A DNA stretch of 64,000 nt, from the NCBI GenBank assembly GCA_025656455.1, contig JAHXHS010000018.1, positions 35,399 to 99,398 of the forward strand, given 5' to 3'. Positions within the stretch are counted from its first letter, which is position 1. The number at the start of each line of letters is the position of its first letter. The notes below the pieces were generated by a model that saw only the letters and a list, made by a program, of their open reading frames with translations, ran no database searches and had not been told where the DNA came from. Below are positions 1 to 8,984 of the stretch, one piece after another. Source of the stretch: Candidatus Thiodiazotropha sp. (ex Epidulcina cf. delphinae). Lineage in GTDB: Bacteria; Pseudomonadota; Gammaproteobacteria; Chromatiales; Chromatiaceae. The translations under genes and the position numbers were made by a program.

Positions 1-1
1 C

Positions 2-670
2 AAGTACGACAATCACGAGTCGGCAGACTTTGGCTTTTATGTACAGAAGGGCCTGTTCGAGGAGTACCGCCTGTTCAACTCGGTCAAGGGTATCCCGAAG
101 AAGGGCCATGAAATGGCGCCTTTCGAGGCCTACCACAAGGTACGCGGTCTGCGCTGGCCGGTGATTGACGGCAAGGAGACCCTGTGGCGCTTCCGCGAAG
201 GTTACGATCCACACGTCGCCAAGGGCGAAGGCGTCAAGTTCTACGGCAAACCTGACGGCAAGGCCAATATCATCACGGCGCCTTATGAACCGGCTGCCGA
301 GCCGCCGGACAAAGAGTTTGATCTGTGGCTCTGCACCGGCCGTGTGCTGGAGCATTGGCACTCCGGCTCCATGACCCGACGTGTCCCCGAGCTCTATCGT
401 GCCGTGCCGGATGCGGTGATCTATATGAACCCGAAAGATGCCAAGAAGCGTCGACTGCGTAATGGTGCCTTGGCCAAGATCAGCTCTCGTCGGGGTGAGA
501 TCGTTTGCAAGATCGACACCAAGGGCCGTAACAAGCCGCCCGAGGGCCTGGTATTCGTCCCCTGGTTCGATGCCGGCCGCCTGATCAACAAGCTGACACT
601 CGACCAGACCGATCCGCTCTCGAAAGAGACGGATTACAAGAAGTGCGCGGTGAAGATCTCACGCGCCTAG
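2..670 (+). CDS. napA: Periplasmic nitrate reductase catalytic subunit, C-terminal part (gene begins before the window)
   Basis: This is the 3' end of the molybdopterin-dependent nitrate reductase that reduces nitrate to nitrite in the periplasm. The frame is open from base 2. About 222 residues are visible, matching the C-terminal molybdopterin-dinucleotide-binding region of NapA, including the stretch [22 protein letters not shown]. The N-terminal Tat signal and [4Fe-4S] motif lie outside the window. The identity is supported by the downstream order napG-napH-napB-napC. The first internal ATG, at 113, is not a start, because homologous sequence continues upstream of it. Confidence 0.95.
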   Translation, partial: KYDNHESADFGFYVQKGLFEEYRLFNSVKGIPKKGHEMAPFEAYHKVRGLRWPVIDGKETLWRFREGYDPHVAKGEGVKFYGKPDGKANIITAPYEPAAEPPDKEFDLWLCTGRVLEHWHSGSMTRRVPELYRAVPDAVIYMNPKDAKKRRLRNGALAKISSRRGEIVCKIDTKGRNKPPEGLVFVPWFDAGRLINKLTLDQTDPLSKETDYKKCAVKISRA

Positions 671-679
671 CTTGTGCAG

Positions 680-705
680 CGCCGGTCCGGGCAAACGGAC
701 CGGCG
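680..705 (+). promoter_or_regulatory. Hairpin between napA and napG
   Basis: A perfect 10-bp GC-rich stem (CGCCGGTCCG / CGGACCGGCG) with a 6-nt loop begins 10 bp after the napA stop. No T-run follows, so it is more likely an mRNA-stabilising or processing hairpin, or a weak attenuator, than a complete intrinsic terminator. It could keep napA expression above that of the downstream genes. Confidence 0.55.
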
Positions 706-745
706 TGTTAACTGGAAACGGATCAACTGAATCATCAGATCATTC

Positions 746-1603
746 ATGTCAGAGGCAGAGAGAAAAAATGAGATGAACCGGCGGCGGTTCCTGGGCAATA
801 TGCTCAAGACCGCCTGTGGTGTGGGACTGGTCGGACTGGGCCTGGGCGCCTATTCCAAACGGGCCTCATCCATGCCGGCGAATTACATACGTCCGCCCGG
901 CGCCCTGCCGGAGGAGGATTTTCTCGGGGCCTGCATTCGCTGTGGCCTGTGTGTACGGGACTGCCCTTACGACATCCTTTTTCTGGGTGAAGTCGGGGAT
1001 GAGGTCGCTACGGGAACGCCCTATTTCATAGCCCGCACCGGGCCTTGTGAAATGTGTGAGGACATTCCCTGCGTGGTAGCCTGCCCGACCAATGCCCTGG
1101 ATCACGACCTGAAAGATATCGAAGATTCACGCATGGGTCTGGCGGTGGTCATCGATCAGGAGAACTGTATAGCGTTCCACGGTCTGCGTTGTGAAGTCTG
1201 CTTCAACGTCTGTCCGATACGCAATCGCGCCATCAGCCTGGATATGCAGCACAACACACGTTCCGGCAAACACGCCCTGTTCATTCCGGTGGTGCACTCC
1301 GACGCCTGCACCGGCTGTGGACTCTGTGAGCGCGCCTGTATCCTGGAAGAGGCGGCCATCAAGGTCTTCCCGACCCACCTGGCCAAGGGTGAACTGGGCA
1401 AGCACTACCGTTTAGGCTGGAAGGAGAAAGAGAAAGCGGGCGAGGCACTGGTCACACCCGATACCGAGCATCGTTACAACCTACCCGAAGGGATGCGTTA
1501 CGACCAGCAAGGGGAAGGGCTGATCATCGAAGGCGAGGCGGAGAAGACACCCTTTTCTTCCAATCCTCTGGATACACTCAATAGCGGATTTATGGACAAG
1601 TAG
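746..1603 (+). CDS. napG: Ferredoxin-type protein NapG
   Basis: NapG is a periplasmic iron-sulfur protein that works with membrane protein NapH to pass electrons from quinol toward NapC/NapAB. The 285-residue product begins with a twin-arginine signal (NRRRFLG) and a hydrophobic stretch. It carries four ferredoxin-like cysteine clusters: CIRCGLCVRDCP, CEMCEDIPCVVACP, the CEVCFNVCP region, and CTGCGLCERAC. The product is exported folded by Tat. An in-frame ATG at 773, directly before the twin arginine, is an alternative start, since no strong ribosome site precedes 746. The stop is followed after only 2 nt by napH. Confidence 0.93.
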   Translation: MSEAERKNEMNRRRFLGNMLKTACGVGLVGLGLGAYSKRASSMPANYIRPPGALPEEDFLGACIRCGLCVRDCPYDILFLGEVGDEVATGTPYFIARTGPCEMCEDIPCVVACPTNALDHDLKDIEDSRMGLAVVIDQENCIAFHGLRCEVCFNVCPIRNRAISLDMQHNTRSGKHALFIPVVHSDACTGCGLCERACILEEAAIKVFPTHLAKGELGKHYRLGWKEKEKAGEALVTPDTEHRYNLPEGMRYDQQGEGLIIEGEAEKTPFSSNPLDTLNSGFMDK

Positions 1604-1605
1604 TT

Positions 1606-2511
1606 ATGTTCGATATGACAACATTGGGTGATGATGCGATTGCAGCCAAGGGCTGGTTCGAGTCCCACAAATACTTGATCCTGCGTCGGCTCAGTCAACT
1701 CGGAATTCTGGCGCTGTTCCTCACCGGACCCTGGTTCGGCATCTGGATAGTAAAGGGAAATCTGGCCTCCAGCCTGACCCTCGATATCCTGCCGCTGACC
1801 GATCCCTATGTCCTGCTGCAGGCGATGTTGTCCGGGGTCGTTCCCGAGACTGCGGCCATCATCGGTGTGGTCATCGTGCTGGCCTTCTACTTCCTGGTAG
1901 GCGGCAGGGTCTACTGCTCCTGGGTCTGCCCGGTCAACATGGTCACCGACCTGGCCGCCTGGCTGCGACGCAAACTGGGTATCCGCACGACTTCGCAGAT
2001 CTCACGGTCGACCCGCTTTTGGATGCTGGTGCTGACCCTGATTTTGCCGCTGGTGGTGGGCGGCATCGTCTGGGAGCTGGTCAACCCGGTCTCGATGATG
2101 TTCCGCGGGATCGTGTTCGGCATGGGCGCGGCCTGGGTGATGATAGTCGGCATCTTCCTGTTCGATCTGCTGGTGGCGAAGGATGGCTGGTGCGGACACA
2201 TCTGTCCAGTGGGCGCCTTCTACAGCCTGCTCGGAAGCAAGAGTCTGCTGAAGGTCAACGCCTCCCAGCGACAAGCCTGCAACGACTGCATGGAGTGTTA
2301 TGTGGTCTGTCCGGAACCACAGGTGATCAAACCTGCGTTGATGGGCGAAAAGAAGGGTCTGAGCCCAGTGATTCTCTCTTCCGACTGCACCAATTGCGGA
2401 CGCTGTATCGATATCTGTGCAAAAGACGTTTTCAGTTATGGCGGTCGTCACGCCACTAAAATCGACGAATGCAAGCGAGAGGGTGAAATCAATCGGGGTG
2501 TCCGGGTTTGA
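1606..2511 (+). CDS. napH: Quinol dehydrogenase membrane component NapH
   Basis: NapH is the integral-membrane partner of NapG in ubiquinol oxidation for periplasmic nitrate reduction. The 301-residue product has about four hydrophobic segments between residues 25 and 190. Two short CxxxCP motifs (CSWVCPVN and CGHICPVG) sit at membrane boundaries, as is typical of the NapH/CcoG-like family. Two [4Fe-4S] motifs follow on the cytoplasmic C-terminal side (CNDCMECYVVCPE and CTNCGRCIDIC). It starts 2 nt after the napG stop, so the two are almost certainly co-translated. Confidence 0.93.
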   Translation: MFDMTTLGDDAIAAKGWFESHKYLILRRLSQLGILALFLTGPWFGIWIVKGNLASSLTLDILPLTDPYVLLQAMLSGVVPETAAIIGVVIVLAFYFLVGGRVYCSWVCPVNMVTDLAAWLRRKLGIRTTSQISRSTRFWMLVLTLILPLVVGGIVWELVNPVSMMFRGIVFGMGAAWVMIVGIFLFDLLVAKDGWCGHICPVGAFYSLLGSKSLLKVNASQRQACNDCMECYVVCPEPQVIKPALMGEKKGLSPVILSSDCTNCGRCIDICAKDVFSYGGRHATKIDECKREGEINRGVRV

Positions 2512-2560
2512 CCGGTACATCTAAACATTTCTATTTTAGAGAGTGATGATGGAGAAAGGT

Positions 2561-2986
2561 ATGAAAAAGATCGCATTACTATCCATTGCGGCAATCGCAA
2601 CCATGTTCCTGTCGACTGCTGTGCTGGCTGACGTTCAATCGCTACGTGGCGATAAACTCAACACCATGGCAAAGAAACCGGCCAACTTAAAGATTGTGAA
2701 TGTCAAAGGGGGTATCGAACGCAGCTACAAGCTGCAACCACCCATGGTTCCGCATGAGGTGGACAAGTATGAAATCAACCTGAAGAACAATGGCTGCATG
2801 AAGTGCCATAGCGAAGCGACCTACGAGAAAGAGAAAGCCCCCAAAGTAGGCGACAGCCACTATAAGGACCGTGACGGCAAGATATTGAAGGCCGTCTCCA
2901 GTCGCCGTTACTTCTGTAATCAGTGCCACGCACCGCAGATGGGCGCCGACCCACTGGTGCAGAACAACTTCCAAGGCGCCAAATAG
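2561..2986 (+). CDS. napB: Dihaem cytochrome c NapB, electron-transfer subunit of nitrate reductase
   Basis: NapB is the small periplasmic cytochrome that delivers electrons to NapA. Starting at 2561 gives 141 residues with a clean Sec signal (MKKIALLSIAAIATMFLSTAVLA). GGAG at 2551-2554 lies 6 nt before this ATG. Upstream in-frame starts at 2543 (GTG), 2546 and 2549 would add up to six residues. Two haem-binding motifs are visible: CMKCH (Cys79, Cys82, His83) and CNQCH (Cys119, Cys122, His123). The size and haem spacing fit the family. Confidence 0.93.
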   Translation: MKKIALLSIAAIATMFLSTAVLADVQSLRGDKLNTMAKKPANLKIVNVKGGIERSYKLQPPMVPHEVDKYEINLKNNGCMKCHSEATYEKEKAPKVGDSHYKDRDGKILKAVSSRRYFCNQCHAPQMGADPLVQNNFQGAK

Positions 2987-3007
2987 TGTCTGTTCATAAA
3001 TGCTGAA

Positions 3008-3122
3008 ACATATAACGCAGAGATCGCAATGAAACGCAAGGGGCGCAAAACGTTTTATTGTATTAATAAAAATGGCTTCGCGTTCATTGCGATTCTCAGC
3101 GTGCTTTGCGTTATTAAGATCA
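3008..3122. repeat. Imperfect palindrome between napB and napC
   Basis: The left arm (CGCAGAGATCGCAATGAA, about 3015-3032) is mirrored by TTCATTGCGATTCTCAGCG near 3082-3100, with an A/T-rich centre. A fragment of the same AACGCAAAG-type repeat recurs at about 5140-5180. It splits the nap operon by 232 nt without an obvious terminator T-run. It is probably an inserted miniature element that may fold in the mRNA. Confidence 0.5.
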
Positions 3123-3218
3123 GTTTCTGAACAACCACTAACAGCAATGTTTTGGCCCTCTTGAGCAGGAAGCCTGTGGATTGGCCGGGCAATAGTATTA
3201 AATAACTTTGGTATAACA

Positions 3219-3791
3219 ATGAGCAAGAGTAAAAAAAGAGGCGGTCTACTCCTGGTAGTCGTCGGCATCGTAACCGGCATTGTCCTTTGGGGTGGATTCA
3301 ACACAGCAATGGAGATAACCAATACCGAGACCTTCTGCATTTCATGCCATGAAATGGAGGAAACCGTCTATCAGGAACTGCAGGAGACGATCCATTTCAG
3401 CAACAGAACCGGTGTACGCGCCACCTGCCCCGACTGTCATGTACCCAAAGAGTGGATCCATAAGTTCCTGCGCAAGATCCAGGCGACCAACGAACTCTAC
3501 CATAAGATGCTCGGCACCGTGGGTACCCCGGAAAAATTCGAGACAAAACGCCTGCAACTGGCGCAAAACGTCTGGCGCTCCATGAAAAAGACCGACTCCC
3601 GCGAATGCCGTAACTGCCACAAGTTCATCTCCATGGACCTGGACAGACAGGCGCCGCGCAGTTCGGAACAGCATGATCAGCACTACTGGGATACAGTGGA
3701 TGGAAATGCCCCGAAGAAGACCTGTATCGACTGCCACAAAGGCATTGCCCACTCATTGCCCGAGGGCTTTGATCCCGCCGCTGACTATTGA
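3219..3791 (+). CDS. napC: Tetrahaem quinol dehydrogenase NapC
   Basis: NapC is a membrane-anchored NapC/NirT-family cytochrome that oxidises quinol and reduces NapB/NapA. The 190-residue product has one N-terminal membrane anchor (residues 10-30) and four CxxCH haem motifs starting at Cys40, Cys70, Cys130 and Cys169. A paralogue of the same length and layout is encoded at 49254-49820. Because napG and napH are also present, quinol could enter the nitrate reductase by two routes, NapC and NapGH. Confidence 0.93.
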   Translation: MSKSKKRGGLLLVVVGIVTGIVLWGGFNTAMEITNTETFCISCHEMEETVYQELQETIHFSNRTGVRATCPDCHVPKEWIHKFLRKIQATNELYHKMLGTVGTPEKFETKRLQLAQNVWRSMKKTDSRECRNCHKFISMDLDRQAPRSSEQHDQHYWDTVDGNAPKKTCIDCHKGIAHSLPEGFDPAADY

Positions 3792-3873
3792 GCTGTACAG
3801 CCAAGTAGACTATATAGTAGTCTATGAGGCCGCTGGCCGATATAACCGCATTTTAACGTTTGGGACGAAAAAC

Positions 3874-4848
3874 ATGCTACGTGATCCATTCGGCAGACAT
3901 ATCGAATACCTGCGCCTGTCAGTCACGGATCGCTGCGATTTTCGCTGTTTCTACTGTCTTCCCAGAAGTCACAGGGATTTCGAAACACCCGGCGACTGGC
4001 TGACCGCCGATGAGATCGAGCGACTGGTCGGTCAGTTTGCGGCCCTCGGCGTCAAACATGTGAGACTTACCGGTGGTGAACCCCTTGTTCGCAAGGGGGT
4101 GGACGACATCGCCCGACGAATCTCGGCATTGCCGGGGATTGAAGAGCTCTCTCTGAGCACCAATGCCTCCCGACTCGGCGAATTTTCCGACTCGCTTCAT
4201 CAGGCAGGGGTGCGGCGACTCAATATCAGCCTCGACTCGCTGAATGAGAGGCGATTCGAGGAGATCACCGGCAGCCGTCTAAAACCGGTGCTGCAAGGCA
4301 TTGAGCATGCCGCCGCGCGCGGATTCGCCCCGGTCAAGATCAATATGGTCATCATGCGCGGGATCAATGACGGCGAGGTTGAAGGGATGGTCGAATACTG
4401 CCTGGAACGCGGCTTGACCCTGCGTTTCATCGAGACCATGCCGGTCGGCCGGGGCGGCCAGAGCGCCAACCAGCACTATCTGCCGCTCTCGGAGATCGAG
4501 ACGCGGCTGAGAAAACGCTACAAGCTGCAACCTGCGGCGATGAAAGGCAGCGGCCCGGCCAGCTACTTCCAGATCGACGACTCCGGCCTGGTGGTCGGTT
4601 TCATCACCCCCCGCTCGCAACACTTCTGCGATACCTGCAACCGGGTGCGCCTGTCGGTGACCGGGGATCTGCATCTCTGTCTTGGGCAAGAGGACCACCT
4701 AGCGCTACGCCCGATGTTAAGGGCAGACGCTTCAGACCATGATATCCGTCAGGCCATACAGGCGGCCATCGCCCGCAAACCCGAACGGCATCAGTTCAAC
4801 GAGGCCCCGACCGCCATCATCCGACCCATGTCGGCCCTTGGCGGCTGA
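3874..4848 (+). CDS. moaA: GTP 3',8-cyclase MoaA (molybdenum cofactor biosynthesis)
   Basis: MoaA is the radical-SAM enzyme that, with MoaC, converts GTP to cyclic pyranopterin monophosphate, the first step of molybdopterin synthesis. With ATG at 3874 the product is 324 residues. The N-terminal radical-SAM motif CDFRCFYC provides Cys21, Cys25 and Cys28. GGEPL follows, then a C-terminal cluster motif with CDTCNRVR and a later Cys. The protein ends in the diglycine typical of MoaA. The frame is open 200 nt further upstream, but that stretch overlaps napC. The gene lies 82 nt after napC; its product supports assembly of NapA. Confidence 0.93.
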   Translation: MLRDPFGRHIEYLRLSVTDRCDFRCFYCLPRSHRDFETPGDWLTADEIERLVGQFAALGVKHVRLTGGEPLVRKGVDDIARRISALPGIEELSLSTNASRLGEFSDSLHQAGVRRLNISLDSLNERRFEEITGSRLKPVLQGIEHAAARGFAPVKINMVIMRGINDGEVEGMVEYCLERGLTLRFIETMPVGRGGQSANQHYLPLSEIETRLRKRYKLQPAAMKGSGPASYFQIDDSGLVVGFITPRSQHFCDTCNRVRLSVTGDLHLCLGQEDHLALRPMLRADASDHDIRQAIQAAIARKPERHQFNEAPTAIIRPMSALGG

Positions 4849-4881
4849 GGATCCTCAGCATGACGCCCGTTGGTGTAGTGT

Positions 4882-5073
4882 TCAAATCGGTTTGTAGAGC
4901 TTCTTCTTTTTTGAATCCGTCAGGTTGGTCACGCTCACACTGATGTGATGGGGCGTATAGAGCGTGGTGCGAATCAGCCACCCTCCCCCCGGCACACGCG
5001 CCTGCTCCGTCATACTTCTGATGTTGGTGGTATCGTCGTACTGATCTTCGATGACTTCGTATTCCAGTTTCAT
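4882..5073 (-). CDS. Small conserved-looking protein of unknown function (63 aa)
   Basis: The function is not recognised. The ORF encodes 63 residues with an acidic N-terminal half, a central VPGGGWLIRTT stretch and a basic tail (SKKKKLYKP). No signal peptide or membrane segment is seen. The case for a real gene is the strong ribosome-binding sequence AGGGAGGAG just before the ATG and the lack of any competing frame. It converges on moaA, whose stop is 33 nt away. An invented function would be unsafe; it could be a small cytoplasmic binding protein. Confidence 0.6.
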   Translation of the reverse strand: MKLEYEVIEDQYDDTTNIRSMTEQARVPGGGWLIRTTLYTPHHISVSVTNLTDSKKKKLYKPI

Positions 5074-5627
5074 CGCTCCTCCCTAAATTGTCAGTTATGC
5101 ACCTTTAGATTGGCGCCCGTCCAGAAACGCTTAAAAAGTATAACGCAAAGCTCGCCATGAAACGCAAAGGACGCAAAGAATGTAGATATATCAATCATCT
5201 ACTACCCGCAGAGCGGGTAGTATGATGAAAGCCCCCAAAGGGGGCTATGTCAGGGCTGCCGCTCACTTTTCCACACCGCCACGCTGTCATCCTGGTTTGC
5301 CACAACTGGCCAGGCATACATCATCTCTCTCGCTAAGCTCGCAAAGTACGCCAAGAAGCGATTGTCTGAGGATCCTTTGCGGGCTTTGCGAGCTTGGCGA
5401 GAGTTTCTTTTCCTCTTAGGGTCTCAGCAAGGCATCAGGATTGAGCTCCCCGCCTGGACCGACCACCCTGCTGCTCCCCGGCACGGCAGAGCCTCTTCGT
5501 GTCTCACCGCCTGTGGCGGTGGTTTACCTACATTGAATTAATTGGCTTTGCTCTCATGGCATTTATTCACGGACAATCAACTTTGAGTTGGTGAACTGCA
5601 TCGTAGTGATTTGTATGATCTACCCAC

Positions 5628-5706
5628 CCAGGTCGCAGGTCAGGTCTGCGCGAAGCGACTACCTGGCATAACGGTGATGTCACGTAGCTGCGCAACTTGA
5701 CCTACG
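5628..5706. repeat. Dispersed palindromic repeat (GTAGGTCAGGTTGCGC type), copy 1
   Basis: This is an imperfect inverted repeat whose arms read GGTCAGGTCTGCGC and GCGCAACTTGACCTA. It has a central part containing ACCTGGCATAACGGTGATGTCA. A close relative lies at 45646-45722. It is part of the 1.4-kb gene-free stretch 5074-6485, which otherwise holds only repeat fragments (including an AACGCAAAG repeat near 5140-5180 and a CTCTCGCTAAGCTCGCAAAG repeat near 5325-5410). Confidence 0.6.
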
Positions 5707-5940
5707 GACTTAGTTAGTGCCCGTCTGAAAACAAGACAATTTCTCTCGCAAAGACGCAAAGATCGCCAAGTAAAAAAATAGCATGGTTAGATAAATTCGT
5801 GGGTATCCTTGAATGATAAATACCACTAACCTATTGAAATATATCCATAATGCTGGGTTTATTAGGCGCATTTTTTTCGAGGGTCAGTTCTGAATACAGG
5901 ACGCCGCCTGAATAACAGACCCATTGATATCGTGTGACTA

Positions 5941-6236
5941 CGTCATTCCGGCGAACGGTCACCTCGGACTTGATCCGGGGCGGAATCCAGAGAATATGGC
6001 AGGGAGGCAGAATGGAACAACAGCCGTGCGTGTACCTATTAGCCAGCAAACGAAATGGAAGGAAAGGACGATTGAGGCGCTGAACCCACGCTGGCGAGAT
6101 TTGTATCCGGAGCTAATCTAATGAGAAGGTTTTTTTTGCATGACAAACGGTCGATAATCACGGAGCATCTGGATTCCATCCTTAGGTCCGTAAACGGTGC
6201 ATCCATGCACCACTTCTCCGGCATCCGCCGGAATGA
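5941..6236. repeat. REP-like GTCATTCCGGCG repeat halves flanking a broken GIY-YIG gene
   Basis: The left part starts GTCATTCCGGCGAACGG and continues into GGGGCGGAATCCAGAG. The right part (from about 6168) runs CTGGATTCCATCCTTAGG to CCGCCGGAATGAC. Together they are equivalent to the continuous element at 35225-35342, but here the two halves enclose the gene remnant at 6012-6121. The layout suggests a full-length element (repeat, nuclease gene, repeat) and a gene-less miniature version at 35225. Confidence 0.65.
6012..6121 (+). pseudogene. Remnant of a GIY-YIG family nuclease gene (internal deletion)
   Basis: From ATG 6012 the sequence reads MEQQPCVYLLASKRNG, the characteristic N-terminus of small GIY-YIG nucleases, in which the first part of the catalytic signature would follow at once. 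Here the rest of the domain is missing. The text jumps, with a frame change, to IEALNPRWRDLYPELI at 6073-6121, which looks like the C-terminal end of the same family. About 60-70 residues, including the catalytic core, are deleted, so no active enzyme can be made. The remnant sits between REP-like half-repeats. Confidence 0.7.
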
Positions 6237-6485
6237 CGGGATCAGGGAAGTTTACCCACGAATTTTCCAGAAGAGCCAAAAAATAAATACGTTAAAAAAA
6301 CAATGAGTTATAGCTTTGCGATCTTGGCGTCTTAGCGAGAGATTTTCTTTCCGGACGGAAACTATCCGGCTTGAAACCCGATGCCGCCCGGCATGCCGGG
6401 CATTGATGGAGGCCTTGCCTATCCTCGGTCAAGGTATCTGTTGCCACCCGGAACCCGGGGAAATTCGACCCGACAGACCACCCCC

Positions 6486-8174
6486 TCACGGATGTTGGCC
6501 GACCGTCCCGCTCAGGGTCATTTGCGGGAAAGGGATCTCCCATCCGTTTTCCGTACAGGCATCGACACACCAGCGTTGAATGGCGCGGCGCAAACGATTG
6601 TAGAGATCCCCGGCATCGCCCTTGAAATCGGCGATGACCGTGATATCCAGCGAAGAGCTGTTGGCGAGTGCGAACTCAACACGCAAACTGAGCAGCTGCT
6701 CACCATAGCCCTCCTGTTCCACCCGTTGCTGGATATAGTGCCGCAGGGTATCGGGGATCACACCGGTACTCTGCTTCTGCAGCGCATAGCTGACACCGAT
6801 GGTCTCCTTGATGCGGAAGTTGGTCGACAGATTTCGCGGCGTCGCCGCGAGAAAATCACCGGTTAGATAGGTCAGCTGCGCACCGCCCCGTTCAATCAGT
6901 TGCACCATTTCAGGGGAGATGCCGGTCACTTTGCCCCGCACCCCGTCACTCAGGATGACCCAATCATCCTTTTTACAGGGAAACCAGGGTTCGTCCGGTC
7001 TGCTGGGTCTCGATTTCAGTTCCACCAGATCGTCTATAGGCACTCGCTGTGTTAACGCGGCCTCTGGATTATCCAGGGTGCAAAAGACATTGAGCTGGTC
7101 GACGCGCCAGGGCAATCCATCCATCAGGATTCGCTCACCCTCCCGCACGGAGCCGATGTTCAGAAAGAGCTGGATCTGGTGCCAATAGCGGGGCAGCGCC
7201 TGCCTGAGTGTCCAGGCGATGCCCAGCAGGATCAAAATGCTCAAGCTGAACAGCACCCAGTCCTCGACCACATAGAAGACGACCATCGGCCCAATGACGA
7301 TCATCAGGGTAGTCACGATTCGGTGCAGCAGTTCCAGCAATCTGATACGAAAGCTGCGGTGTCTCCTTTTAAACCCCGGCATCACGCGACGCATTGCCTT
7401 GTAACTCAACCGCGACAGCAGCATGATCGCCGCAACGACCAGCAAGGCTTGCGTCAAATAGAGTCCGCGCTTTTGAAAAAAGTTTTTCAAATAGCTTTGA
7501 GAGGCATCGCTCAACGAGACCTCCGAAGCCAGCAGTTCATCGAGTTGGAGCTGTGCGGCCTGGTGCTCGCTCTTCATGAATGCCTGATTTTTGCGCCACG
7601 ACGCGGCAAGGGTCATGAGCGAATTTCGTAACCGTTCCGAATCACTCTGCCGCTGCAATCTGTCGATATTGATCAGGGCGCTCTCCAATACGGCGAGTCG
7701 CTCCGAATAGAAGACAATCCGCTCTTTCAGGTCGGACTTTTGCCTTACCCGCGAAGTCATATCCTTCATTTCGTCGATGGCTGGCTTGAGCAGGGCAAAA
7801 AGCTCCTGTTGAAAATCGAATTTTGTCTCATCCTTACCCTGCAGGACTGAAAGATCGACACCAGCGGAGATATTCACGAAGTTTTTTTCCGTGTTAGCGA
7901 GATCTGCATTGAGCTTTGCCAGCGCTTGACTCAACGACTGCTTTCGCGCCTCTGAATCCGCGGCAGCGATTTTTCTGTTAAGCGCCTCGATATCCTGTTC
8001 CAGATTCCCCCTGATACTGACCAGATTGAGAAGCGTCGTAAGGGTATTCCTCTCTTTTTCACCCTTATCGACTACCGCCTCTTCGGCGCCGGACGGCATG
8101 GAAAACAGCATTAACAACAGAAGCAAAAAGAGAGACGAGTGACAGCGGCTTGTTGCTGGGCTTTTATTAATCAT
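6486..8174 (-). CDS. Mechanosensitive ion channel family protein (MscS domain) with periplasmic coiled coil
   Basis: The 562-residue product probably releases solutes on membrane tension. It has an N-terminal signal or anchor (residues 10-30) and a long charged helical region (about 35-235) likely to form coiled coil in the periplasm. Hydrophobic segments follow around 240-260, 285-310 and 312-330, then an MscS-like beta domain and a cytoplasmic alpha/beta tail (about 330-560). The region after the last membrane segment (LRQALPRYWHQIQLF...GERI) resembles the pore-lining helix to beta-domain junction of MscS, although the match is divergent. The substrate and gating are unknown. Confidence 0.75.
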   Translation of the reverse strand: MINKSPATSRCHSSLFLLLLLMLFSMPSGAEEAVVDKGEKERNTLTTLLNLVSIRGNLEQDIEALNRKIAAADSEARKQSLSQALAKLNADLANTEKNFVNISAGVDLSVLQGKDETKFDFQQELFALLKPAIDEMKDMTSRVRQKSDLKERIVFYSERLAVLESALINIDRLQRQSDSERLRNSLMTLAASWRKNQAFMKSEHQAAQLQLDELLASEVSLSDASQSYLKNFFQKRGLYLTQALLVVAAIMLLSRLSYKAMRRVMPGFKRRHRSFRIRLLELLHRIVTTLMIVIGPMVVFYVVEDWVLFSLSILILLGIAWTLRQALPRYWHQIQLFLNIGSVREGERILMDGLPWRVDQLNVFCTLDNPEAALTQRVPIDDLVELKSRPSRPDEPWFPCKKDDWVILSDGVRGKVTGISPEMVQLIERGGAQLTYLTGDFLAATPRNLSTNFRIKETIGVSYALQKQSTGVIPDTLRHYIQQRVEQEGYGEQLLSLRVEFALANSSSLDITVIADFKGDAGDLYNRLRRAIQRWCVDACTENGWEIPFPQMTLSGTVGQHP

Positions 8175-8203
8175 GGCTCATAAGACACTCGGTTAAATCG
8201 ATA

Positions 8204-8262
8204 CTATTTACCCGGCGACCTAATATGTCGGGTTCAGCATACCAAGCCCGACCTACCCCAGC
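8204..8262. repeat. TTAACCCGGCGACC-type dispersed repeat, copy 1
   Basis: This short copy begins TTTACCCGGCGACCTAATATGTCGGGTTCAG and continues with an AGCCCGACCTACCCC tail. The same leader appears at about 16177, 18116, 39461 and 42017. It sits in the gap between the CopD-like gene and the channel gene. Confidence 0.6.
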
Positions 8263-8267
8263 CACCG

Positions 8268-8726
8268 CTACAGACCATACTTCCCAATTATCGCCACCAC
8301 CGTAACCAACAGACCCAGAATCAGATTGACCAGTATCAACTGCCGTATCAAGGTAATTGACGCAACCACTTTCGGCATCTCACCACGCTTCAAGGCCACA
8401 CCGAGCTGGTGATAAGGCAGGCTGTAGATAAAGACAAAAATGGCCGCCATCAAACTGCCCACCACGGTCATGAAATAGAGCCAGACCCCGCCTTCCGTGT
8501 CATAAACGGTGAAAAGCGCCCAATAGCCGCTGGCGAGAATGGCGATCACAGCGATCCAGACCCAAGGAAAAAAGCCATCGAACACACTCAACAGCAGAGG
8601 CATTCGCTGATGCGGCTCCAGCTGCTTATTGAGAGCCGGCCGGAGGACCATGTGGGCGAAGAACATCCCGCCAATCCAGACAATCACACCCAGCAGATGC
8701 AGCGTCAGCGCAATCGACATATCCAA
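8268..8726 (-). CDS. CopD-like four-helix membrane protein
   Basis: The 152-residue product is almost entirely hydrophobic. Four transmembrane helices lie near residues 5-25, 52-72, 82-104 and 126-148. The N-terminal pattern ALTLHLLGVIVWIGGMFFAH, with His residues in the first helix, is typical of CopD/DUF2269-like proteins, some of which handle copper or haem. Known CopD proteins are longer, so this is the short single-domain version. No copper genes surround it, and the actual ligand is unknown. The gene stands alone, upstream of the MscS-like gene on the same strand. Confidence 0.75.
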   Translation of the reverse strand: MDMSIALTLHLLGVIVWIGGMFFAHMVLRPALNKQLEPHQRMPLLLSVFDGFFPWVWIAVIAILASGYWALFTVYDTEGGVWLYFMTVVGSLMAAIFVFIYSLPYHQLGVALKRGEMPKVVASITLIRQLILVNLILGLLVTVVAIIGKYGL

Positions 8727-8984
8727 CCACCTCTCTAGTGTAGTGTCCTATACTGTTTGACGTTTTCAACGTGACGAGAAGCCATTGTGCACAAGCTATG
8801 GCCATTCTCCAAGCATTGGCCATTGAGATGACCGACCCGCTGCTGCATAGCCTAGCCGACAATGAAGTTTGAAAAATGCTAATCAGCTAGGTAGACTAAG
8901 TGGTTTCCTGCCGTTTCGATTATTATTAACAATCACGCTGGCGTCCTTATCCAGGATGCCTTTTTTGTTTTACGGGTTTGCAAA

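Larger units (their letters stand above)
5717..6362. mobile_element. 139-bp TA-flanked palindromic element split by a ~0.5-kb insertion
   Basis: The outer parts, 5717-5771 and about 6277-6362, are the two halves of the palindromic element found whole at 41870-42008 and 53361-53499. The left half has ctctcgcaaagacgcaaag; the right half has ctttgcgatcttggcgtct. Both ends are flanked by TA. The middle of the element is interrupted by foreign sequence with its own inverted ends (AAATTCGTGGGTA at 5793-5805 and its complement at 6253-6265). This shows the order of insertion: the palindromic element was here first. Confidence 0.7.

Noticed and set aside
5222..5419. 65-codon forward frame in the repeat tract
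   Set aside because: It is composed of dispersed repeat fragments (CTCTCGCTAAGCTCGCAAAG and its inverse) and has no ribosome site.
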